From Paraburkholderia franconis (GTDB lineage Bacteria; Pseudomonadota; Gammaproteobacteria; Burkholderiales; Burkholderiaceae), in assembly GCF_009362735.1 (NCBI RefSeq), contig NZ_WHNP01000019.1:90714-154713 (forward strand): a stretch of 64,000 bases of DNA, read 5' to 3'. Made by a program: the position numbers and the translations under genes. The notes below the pieces were generated by a model. It was not told where the DNA came from, made no database searches, and was given only the letters and a program-made list of their open reading frames with translations. Of the stretch, positions 9,208 through 16,221 are shown one piece after another (positions within the stretch are counted from its first letter, which is position 1; each line of letters starts with the position of its first letter).

Positions 9208-10329
9208 ATGAACGTTCGACAGGGAGCGGATAGCGGGCTTACGTGGTTGAAGCGCGAGACCAGTACGATCGCGAGCGATCTCGAGAGCGCCGTGAGAAAG
9301 TCGCTGAAGACTATTGGGCGCCGCAAGTTCCATTGGGAGCACGCGCTGCAGGCGAAGAAAATTCTGCGAGTGCTCGAAAATACATACGGCAAGGCGGACC
9401 CGATGAACCTCAGGCTCGCCGATACGTATGCACGCGACGTGTTCGGCGATGCCGTCTACTCCCCGTGGCTTCGCGCCTATACGGCATTCAACCGCAAGTT
9501 CAAGGAAGGCTGGATTCCCGACAACTTCTACGGAACCGTCGTCGTCCCGAGCATGAAAGGATGGCACGGGAAGATCTCGAACCTGAAGACGGTCTCACAG
9601 CTGATCTTTGGGAGCGAGACCTTTCCCGACATCGCGTACTTTGCGAATGGCCTGTTCTTTTCCGCTCACAAGGTGGCGATTCCGCAGGCGCATGTCGAGG
9701 GATTCGTATTTCAGAACGCGGACCGGATCGTCTACAAGCTGGACGGGTCCGCGCGCGGCTCGGGCATCTACATCTTCGACCGGAAGACATTCGATCCTGA
9801 AGCGATCAGGTCGTATGGCAATGGCGTGATCCAGACGTACATCGAACAGCATCGGGTGTTCAGCGAGTTCACGTCGAATTCGGTTGCGACATTGCGCTTT
9901 ACGACAGTGGTCGATGATGCCGGCGACATTTCCGTTCGTTCGTGCTTCCTGCGCCTCGGCAGAGCGGAGCATACGCACGTCACGGCGGAAGACGAGGTGT
10001 GCGTTCCCGTCGATCTGCTCAAGGGCGAATTGCGTCGCGAAGGCTATCTCGACAACTGGCTGGCCGTCGACGCGCATCCCGATTCCGGGTGCTCTTTCGA
10101 GGGCGTCAAGATTCCGGCTTTCTGGAAATGTGTCGCGACAGTTCTGGAGCTGCACGGCAAGATTCCTTTCGCGCGATGCGTCGGCTGGGACCTGACCGTC
10201 GATGTCGATGAAAACGTCAAGGTGATGGAGTGGAACGCCGAGCATAACGACGTCAAGTTCAGCGAAGCGACCCAAGGTCCATGTTTCTCGGATCTGAAAT
10301 GGGAGCGCCTCAAGGCATCGTTTGCATAG
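9208..10329 (+). CDS. Sugar-transfer-associated ATP-grasp protein
   Basis: A 373-residue soluble protein. The middle and C-terminal parts look like an ATP-grasp fold: KLDGSARGSGIYIFD for the nucleotide loop region, the WDLTVD strand, and VMEWNAEHND, where acidic and Asn residues would bind Mg-ATP. It resembles the ATP-grasp family found in polysaccharide loci (PF14397 type). Such enzymes join a carboxylate to an amine or other nucleophile. Here it may add an amino acid or acyl substituent to the exopolysaccharide or its precursor, but that is inference from position only. It starts 17 bp after bceB, so it is in the same operon. Confidence 0.7.
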   Translation: MNVRQGADSGLTWLKRETSTIASDLESAVRKSLKTIGRRKFHWEHALQAKKILRVLENTYGKADPMNLRLADTYARDVFGDAVYSPWLRAYTAFNRKFKEGWIPDNFYGTVVVPSMKGWHGKISNLKTVSQLIFGSETFPDIAYFANGLFFSAHKVAIPQAHVEGFVFQNADRIVYKLDGSARGSGIYIFDRKTFDPEAIRSYGNGVIQTYIEQHRVFSEFTSNSVATLRFTTVVDDAGDISVRSCFLRLGRAEHTHVTAEDEVCVPVDLLKGELRREGYLDNWLAVDAHPDSGCSFEGVKIPAFWKCVATVLELHGKIPFARCVGWDLTVDVDENVKVMEWNAEHNDVKFSEATQGPCFSDLKWERLKASFA

Positions 10330-10337
10330 GTGAGTCA

Positions 10338-10766
10338 ATGCCTCAAGCAATCAGATTGGAGAAGTCCGCGCTCGGCGCGCAATGCAACGAGCAGGTGAGC
10401 GGACAGAAAAGCGGCGGGCGGCGAGTCGGCCTTGAGAAGGAGCGCGACTTGAGCGAACAGCTTTGGTGTGTGCACATCGAAGGGATCAACGATTACGTTG
10501 CGGCCATGTCGCGTGAGGCAGCCGAGCGGGAGGCATCGGCGATCAACGCATATATCGAGCACGCGGGCGACAAGGCGTCCGCGTCGATCGTGCGAGCCAC
10601 CGCGATCGAATGGCCTTTTACCGCGGCCGGCCATGCACGGTCGCTTGAAGTCGACTGGGACGATTTGCAGCACATGCCGCACAGGCTCGCGGACGCCGGC
10701 AGTTCCGAGGAGGCGCCGCTGCCTTCGATATGGCGGCGGCTCAAGGCGTTGGTGCGCGGAGCGTGA
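10338..10766 (+). CDS. Small conserved protein of unknown function, end of the bce operon
   Basis: About 142 residues if ATG 10338 is used (GGTGA at 10329-10333 just upstream). An alternative TTG at 10449 has a very good site, AAGGAG at 10437-10442, 6 bases upstream, and starts exactly where the protein becomes well ordered (LSEQLWCVHIEGINDYVAAM); this would give 105 residues. The core has an Ala-rich helix with AEREASAINAYI and a hydrophilic C-terminus; no membrane segment or catalytic motif is visible. It lies 8 bp after the ATP-grasp gene and is probably cotranscribed with it. Function not recognised. Confidence 0.6.
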   Translation: MPQAIRLEKSALGAQCNEQVSGQKSGGRRVGLEKERDLSEQLWCVHIEGINDYVAAMSREAAEREASAINAYIEHAGDKASASIVRATAIEWPFTAAGHARSLEVDWDDLQHMPHRLADAGSSEEAPLPSIWRRLKALVRGA

Positions 10767-10888
10767 AGCAAAAGGGCATGCGGACACGTGGAGACACGAT
10801 GACGCACGAATACGGTTTCTTCCGCTGAGCTTGCATGACTCAGCGCACGAGCCGACAGAATTGTTCATTGACTAAAGCGGAGTCTGAC

Positions 10889-12052
10889 ATGTGGTATGGC
10901 ATCGGTGCAAGGGTGATGGTCGTTGGCGCTTTTCTTGCGCTAGCGGGTTGCGGCGGAGGTGGTGGAGGCGGATCGAATTCCGCGTCTTCCGGCAGCACGA
11001 GTTCGCCGCAACTCGCTGCCGCGACGAAAGTCGACGACGGCACAACGATGGGTGATACGAACTGGCCTGCGGGCTCGACAGCAACGGGTGGAACGGGACA
11101 ACCGGTGAGCGGCCTGAACTGCGGCGTGCGCGGCAATGCGTACACCTACTCGCACCTGTCGATCTATCTGAACGGCAGGCTGCTGGCATTGCCTGAAAAC
11201 ATCGGTACTGTCGAGCCGACGATGGCCGTGCAGACGGGTTGCGCATATCCGCTGCACACCGACGACCAGACAGGCAAGATCCGCATGGACTCGAGCTCCG
11301 GCGCGTCCTATACGCTGGGCCAGTTCTTCGCGATCTGGGGACAGCCGCTGTCGACGTCGAATGTCGCCGGATTGACGGGGCTGCCCGTCACGGTCTATGT
11401 GAACGATGGCGGCACGCTCACGAAATACACGGGCGATCTCGCGAGCCTTCCGTTGCCGGTGCATGGCGAAGTGACGATCATGGTCGGCACGCCGCTCGCG
11501 CAGATTCCCACTTACACGTGGAACGATCCACCGCCGTTCAATCAACAGCAGCCGATTGCCCTGGCCTTCGGCGGAACGATCGGTGCCCCTAACTGGCCGA
11601 GCGGCAGCACGCCGACGGGCGGCACGGGTGCGCCTGTCGATGGAATCGTCTGCGGCGTGGGCATGAGCGAGGCCTATCACGTGCACGCGCATGTGGCGAT
11701 CGTCAGAGATGGTCAAGGGCTTGCGCTGCCTGCGCAAATTGGCATTCCGTCGGCGTGCAACTATGAGATGCATACGCACGATTTGACGGGAATCATCCAC
11801 ATCGAGACGCCCAGTGTGAAGGCCTTTACGCTCGGCCAGTTCTTCGACATCTGGGGCGAACCGCTGACGACCACCAACGTGGCGGGTGTGATGGGCAACG
11901 TGATCGTGTACATCAACGACAACGGTGACGTTCGGCGCTACATGGGTGATCCGCGCAATATCGAGCTGATCTCGCATCGCGACATCACGTTGCAGATCGG
12001 ACAGCCCATAAGCACGCTGCCGACCTATACGTGGACGGATGAGCCGCAATAA
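10889..12052 (+). CDS. Secreted lipoprotein with a duplicated His-containing domain
   Basis: Starts with a lipoprotein signal peptide ending LALAGC, then a Gly/Ser linker, so it should be anchored to the envelope. Residues about 50-225 and 230-387 are two copies of one domain: both begin NWP.GST.TGGTG.PV.G..CGV, both contain FTLGQFF.IWG.PL and both end with PTYTW. The second copy has HVHAHVA and MHTHD clusters that could bind metal; the first has YSHLSI and LHTDD instead. ATG 10889 is chosen because it opens the signal peptide; the frame extends to 10835. Function unknown; it follows the exopolysaccharide operon. Confidence 0.8.
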   Translation: MWYGIGARVMVVGAFLALAGCGGGGGGGSNSASSGSTSSPQLAAATKVDDGTTMGDTNWPAGSTATGGTGQPVSGLNCGVRGNAYTYSHLSIYLNGRLLALPENIGTVEPTMAVQTGCAYPLHTDDQTGKIRMDSSSGASYTLGQFFAIWGQPLSTSNVAGLTGLPVTVYVNDGGTLTKYTGDLASLPLPVHGEVTIMVGTPLAQIPTYTWNDPPPFNQQQPIALAFGGTIGAPNWPSGSTPTGGTGAPVDGIVCGVGMSEAYHVHAHVAIVRDGQGLALPAQIGIPSACNYEMHTHDLTGIIHIETPSVKAFTLGQFFDIWGEPLTTTNVAGVMGNVIVYINDNGDVRRYMGDPRNIELISHRDITLQIGQPISTLPTYTWTDEPQ

Positions 12053-12067
12053 GTAGCAGAGAGAAGG

Positions 12068-12087
12068 GGCGGCGCCGTCAGGCCGCC
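12068..12087. terminator. GC-rich hairpin between convergent genes
   Basis: GGCGGC and GCCGCC form a 6-base stem around the stop codon of the GT9 gene, only 15 bases past the lipoprotein gene. No T run follows. The 16 bases 12067-12082 recur exactly at 22699-22714, again over the stop codon of a minus-strand gene. Confidence 0.25.
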
Positions 12088-13259
12088 GCTCCGACGCGCG
12101 CGCGTGCCTCGTCGTCTGTCGGGACCGACTGCAGCACGGCTTGCACGACGCGCTCCACGCCTGGCCAGTTCTTCGCGTGTTCTCCCGGCACATACTGCTG
12201 CGCAGACACGCTCATATAAGGCGGCGGATAACCCCATATCGCGTCGTGCACTTCGGGCCTTGTCACGCTTCCGCCGATCACGGCGACAGTCGGACGGCGG
12301 AACGCGGCCGCGACGTGCATCAACATCGAAGAGTTCGTCAGTACGACGTCCGCCTTTTCGGTCAGCGCGAACACGATGCGCATGGACACTTCGCCGGCCG
12401 GCGAGCGAACGGGCACGCCCGGTCCCGCTGCGGCAATCGCCTCGGCGGCGCGCGCCCGATCCGCCTCGCTTCCCACGATCACGAAGTCGCAAGCGCTGCC
12501 GGCCCGTTCGAGTGCGTGAGCGATTTGCGCGAGCGCGGCACCGACCTGTTGCGCGGGCCATGCCTTGGTCGGCACGCCTGCTCCGACGCCGACGACCATG
12601 CGTACGGTCCTGCGGCCGGGTATGTCGCCAGCGTTCCAATACTGCGCGGCCTGCGCGCGCTCGTCGCCCGTCAGGAAGAGTTGCGGGCGCACTTCAGGCA
12701 GCACCGTTGCACCGAGCAGTTCGCCTTGCGCGAGCGCGGCGCGTCCGCACTGGCGTCTCGCATATTCGACATAGGCCTGGCACGCGCTCCATCCGCCGCG
12801 ATAACCGCGCACGCCGATGCGATAGCGCGCGCCCACGCGCATCATGAGCAACGCGCCCATATAGCTGCCCAACACGTCGATCGCCACATCGAAGCCGCCT
12901 CGCGCGCGCAGCGCGGCGACCTGCGGTGACTTCCACAGAAAGCGCAACACGTTGCGATGCGAGCGGTCATCGACCAGCTTGTTGTTCCAGGGGGCATCGA
13001 GCTCGACGATCTCGTCGATGAACGGATTGTTCTCGAGTATCGGCCGCCCCCAGCTGCCGATGCCGGCGATCAGGCGCGTCGTCGGAAAGCGCTCGCGCAG
13101 CGCTTCGAAGAGCGGCGTGGTGGTGAGCAGTTCGCCGAAATCGTTCGGGCGCAGCACGAGAATTTCACGCGGCGTGTCGCGCTGCGGGTCAAAACGTGGC
13201 GGGCAGAACCGGCCGATCAGCCAGACCGGCGTCTCGATCAGCAGACTTTTCCAACCCAT
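12078..13259 (-). CDS. Family 9 glycosyltransferase (heptosyltransferase-like)
   Basis: A 393-residue GT-B protein of the ADP-heptose:LPS heptosyltransferase family. It has the N-terminal RPNDFGELLTTTPLFEALR motif, where the family usually has R..xxGDxxxxxP, and the C-terminal region ADVVLTNSSMLMHVAAAF, equivalent to the D/TNDTG.MHLA donor site. In LPS assembly such enzymes add heptose; here, beside an exopolysaccharide cluster, the sugar is uncertain. ATG 13259 has GGAG upstream. The gene converges on the duplicated-domain lipoprotein gene and is divergent from the hopanoid genes. Confidence 0.85.
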   Translation of the reverse strand: MGWKSLLIETPVWLIGRFCPPRFDPQRDTPREILVLRPNDFGELLTTTPLFEALRERFPTTRLIAGIGSWGRPILENNPFIDEIVELDAPWNNKLVDDRSHRNVLRFLWKSPQVAALRARGGFDVAIDVLGSYMGALLMMRVGARYRIGVRGYRGGWSACQAYVEYARRQCGRAALAQGELLGATVLPEVRPQLFLTGDERAQAAQYWNAGDIPGRRTVRMVVGVGAGVPTKAWPAQQVGAALAQIAHALERAGSACDFVIVGSEADRARAAEAIAAAGPGVPVRSPAGEVSMRIVFALTEKADVVLTNSSMLMHVAAAFRRPTVAVIGGSVTRPEVHDAIWGYPPPYMSVSAQQYVPGEHAKNWPGVERVVQAVLQSVPTDDEARARVGAAA

Positions 13260-13827
13260 CGCTTCTCCATGCTGGCACGTGGTTGTCGCCGTCGGCGCGC
13301 ATTATGAGTGCGCGTGTGCGGCCGGCTACGCGCGCGTCGCGTCGATGCGCTGGACCGGCCGGATATCGCTTTGATTGTGCATGGGCGCGACCGCACGGAA
13401 CCGCCGAGGTCGCTCTCTTTTCCGCCATCGTGTGTGGGTTGGGGCACAGGCGGTCGCGTCGATTGCAGGCGCTTTGAACCTTTCAGAATAGCGCGATTTG
13501 TATTGCAAGAATATTTCAATTCGATAAATGCAAGGCATCGCATTGGGTAAGTCCCGCTGTAATCAATCGAAATATAAAGGCCGTCGAGCTTTAATGTTTT
13601 CTTCAGGTTGTCCTACTACGATCGCTTTGACTGTTCAATCGCGATCGTCGTTGTGTTGATCAGCCTCTTTCCTCTTCGCGAAGCGGTCATTGGAGCGGCG
13701 GTCGTCCCCAGCGTGTCCGCTTCGTGTCAGTCCCGCGCTTCTGCGGTTCTTCACATGCGGTTGCGGCCCATCGATTACGGCGTCGGTAGAGCGCCTGATT
13801 CATAGAACCTTCACATTGGGCACTTCG
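13260..13827. other. Divergent intergenic region with AT-rich core
   Basis: About 570 bases between the GT9 gene (-) and the hpnI-like gene (+). Bases 13490-13600 are clearly AT-richer than the surroundings and probably hold promoters. Short frames here have no features of real proteins, and the frame from 13690 into hpnI is only an open extension. Confidence 0.5.
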
Positions 13828-15018
13828 ATGGCGATTAGTACGCTGGTTTCGAATGTCGGGCTCGTACGCGAATTTCTGGCTTGCCTGTGCGGCGCATGCG
13901 CGGCATTCGGCATTCTGTACACCGTCGCGGCCGCCGCGCTGGTCGGCCGGTTCTTCGCGCGAAGCTCGCCTCAGCCCGAAAGCTTTCCGCCCGTCACGGT
14001 AATCAAGCCGTTGCGCGGAATGGAGACCGCGCTCCTTTCTAGTCTGCGAACCTTCTGCGAACAGGATTACGAGGGGGAAGTGCAGTACCTGTTCGGTGTC
14101 CACGATTCGAACGATCCCGCGCTCGATGTCGTGAAAGAGCTTCAACGCCTCTATCCGGACGCGCATATCACCGTGGTCGCGAATAGCGAATTGCACGGGT
14201 GCAACCGGAAGGTCAGCAACCTTCTCAACATGCTTCCTTCGGCCGTCCACGAGTACTACGTGTTTGCGGATAGCGACGTCGCGGTCGACCGCGATTACCT
14301 CAGCAGAGTGATGGGCGAACTTCAGGCAGAGGGCGTCGGCCTCGTCACATGCGCGTACGTGGGCGCGCCCGACCCCGGCTTCTGGCCGAAGCTCTCGGCG
14401 AGGGCCGTCGATTATCAATTCCTTCCCGGCGTGCTGTTCGCGCTTGCATTGGGCCTTGCGCAACCGTGCTTTGGTCAGACGATTGCGATGCGTCGCGAAA
14501 CGCTCGATAAAATCGGCGGGCTGCGCCAGTTCGCGAATCTGCTCGCCGAAGATCATGCGATCGGTATGGCGGTGAGAGCGGCAGGGCAGCGCGTGGTGGT
14601 TCCCGGTTTCGTGATCGGCCACGCATGTCCTGAGTCCACGCCCGCGCGGCTTCTCGAGCATGAGTTGCGGTGGAGCAGAACTATCCGGCGAATCGATCCG
14701 TATGGCCATCTTGGCTCGGCCGTGAGTTACCCGGTACCATTGGCGCTACTCGCGCTGCTGTTCGCAAGTGCGCCGCCGTGGACGATGTATCTGCTCGCAG
14801 CCGCCTTGTGCGCGAGGCTCCTGCTTCAGTGCCGCATGGATCTTGCGCTGAAGCGCTCCGTTCGTGAACCCTGGCTTCTGCCGTTGTGGGACGTGATGGC
14901 ATTTGCCATTCTTTTCGCAAGTCTGCTTTCTTCACGTGTTGTCTGGAGAGGCGTGAGTTTCGACGTAGACGACGATGGCCTGCTCAAAGTCGCGCCCGCC
15001 AGTTCGTCCACCGACTGA
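13828..15018 (+). CDS. hpnI: Hopanoid biosynthesis-associated glycosyltransferase HpnI
   Basis: A 396-residue membrane-bound GT2 enzyme of the ceramide glucosyltransferase-like type: one N-terminal membrane segment, the KPLRGME and FADSDVAVD motifs, QTIAMRR and LAEDHAIG in the core, and hydrophobic segments at the C-terminus (LRWSRTIRRIDP precedes them). HpnI adds N-acetylglucosamine to bacteriohopanetetrol. ATG 13828 opens the first membrane helix; the frame runs back to 13690 but that part is not protein-like. It is followed 32 bp later by an hpnL-like gene. The HpnI assignment is by motif and neighbour, not by search. Confidence 0.82.
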   Translation: MAISTLVSNVGLVREFLACLCGACAAFGILYTVAAAALVGRFFARSSPQPESFPPVTVIKPLRGMETALLSSLRTFCEQDYEGEVQYLFGVHDSNDPALDVVKELQRLYPDAHITVVANSELHGCNRKVSNLLNMLPSAVHEYYVFADSDVAVDRDYLSRVMGELQAEGVGLVTCAYVGAPDPGFWPKLSARAVDYQFLPGVLFALALGLAQPCFGQTIAMRRETLDKIGGLRQFANLLAEDHAIGMAVRAAGQRVVVPGFVIGHACPESTPARLLEHELRWSRTIRRIDPYGHLGSAVSYPVPLALLALLFASAPPWTMYLLAAALCARLLLQCRMDLALKRSVREPWLLPLWDVMAFAILFASLLSSRVVWRGVSFDVDDDGLLKVAPASSSTD

Positions 15019-15050
15019 GCAACGGTAGCTTCCCACTCAATTCCAATTCG

Positions 15051-16019
15051 ATGATCAGGCACGTCAGCAGGTTCGCGGCTTTGGCAGGTCTCGTGATTGC
15101 GCTTTTCGTCGTGTGGCGCAGTCATCCTACAGAGGTACTGGGTCTCCTGCGCGATGCGGGCGCAGGGCTGCTGGTCGCCGGGCTTGCGCACGTCCTGCCG
15201 ATGCTGGCGAACGCTCGCGACTGGCAAACGCTGATACGCGGCGCCAATCGGCCCACTCTGCTTTCGATGCTGAAGCTCGTGTGGATTCGCGAGTCGGTGA
15301 ACTGCATGTTGCCCGTTGCCCGCGTCGGCGGCGAGCTGGTCTCGTTCCAGCTATTGCGGCGCTGGCGCGTGCGCGCGTCGACGGCGGCGGCGAGTCTCGT
15401 CGTCGACATGCAATTGACGATCATCAGCCAGTTCGTCTTCACGATGGCAGGGATTGGATTTCTCGCGGCTCGCGGCGATTCGGCAACGGGACACGTGGTC
15501 GGCGGCCTCGCATGGAGCACGGCGCTGCTCGTGCCCGTACCGATCCTGTTCGCGCTCGTGCAGCATGCGAATCCGTTCGCGCTGGTGTCGCGAGGACTCG
15601 ACCGGATGACGAGCGGCAAGCTTACCGCGCTGGTCGGCCATTCGGTGAAAACCGACCAGTCGATCAAGGTGATCTGGCGCCGTCGCGCCGTCGTTCTTCG
15701 CTATCTGTTCTTCTGGCAACCGCTGCAATGTCTTGCGACGGCGCTCGAAATCTGGCTCGCGCTGTATTTTCTCGGCGCAAACGTGAGCTTTCTCGCGGCG
15801 CTGACCATCGAAGTGCTGATCCAGGCCGTAAGCAGCGCGGCCTTCGTCGTGCCGGGCGCATTGGGGATTCAGGAAGGCGCCTTCGTGCTGATCGGCGGAT
15901 GGCTCGGCATCGAGCCGGCGACCAGTCTTGCGCTGGCTGGCGCGCGGCGCATTCGGGATCTGCTGATCTTCATTCCAGGCCTTTTTGCGTGGCAGTTTTC
16001 GCTGCGCAACGTACGCTGA
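15051..16019 (+). CDS. HpnL-like / lysylphosphatidylglycerol synthase-domain membrane protein
   Basis: A 322-residue protein with about eight membrane segments. The pattern VPGALGIQEGAFVLIGGWLG with GARRIRDLLIFIPGL near the C-terminus is typical of the flippase-like LPG_synthase_TM family, including the hopanoid-linked HpnL group. It probably moves or helps process a hopanoid or other lipid in the inner membrane. ATG 15051 is chosen because the preceding frame to 14886 lies inside hpnI in another frame. Close spacing after the hpnI-like gene supports an operon. Confidence 0.75.
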   Translation: MIRHVSRFAALAGLVIALFVVWRSHPTEVLGLLRDAGAGLLVAGLAHVLPMLANARDWQTLIRGANRPTLLSMLKLVWIRESVNCMLPVARVGGELVSFQLLRRWRVRASTAAASLVVDMQLTIISQFVFTMAGIGFLAARGDSATGHVVGGLAWSTALLVPVPILFALVQHANPFALVSRGLDRMTSGKLTALVGHSVKTDQSIKVIWRRRAVVLRYLFFWQPLQCLATALEIWLALYFLGANVSFLAALTIEVLIQAVSSAAFVVPGALGIQEGAFVLIGGWLGIEPATSLALAGARRIRDLLIFIPGLFAWQFSLRNVR

Positions 16020-16221
16020 CGGCCTATTCGGCGTCGTCGTCAATCGGCCGGTTCTGCGAGGCCTGCACGGCATAACCTTCATGCCCTTCGCCGGCGACTC
16101 CCTTCAGGAAATGCCCTCTGAATGCCTATGGGCATGGTTCTTTCATAGCGTATCGCGCAGAACGTAGTAATGTATCGCGGGAGCCAGTTTTCGCCCGGCC
16201 CCTTTGATTCTCGAGGCGCTT

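Noticed and set aside
12068..12087. Strong intrinsic terminator
   Set aside because: Short GC-only stem and no T run, so kept only at low confidence.
10940..12193. 417-residue open frame on - opposite the duplicated lipoprotein
   Set aside because: Arg-rich shadow; the + strand has a lipobox and internal repeats conserved at the protein level.
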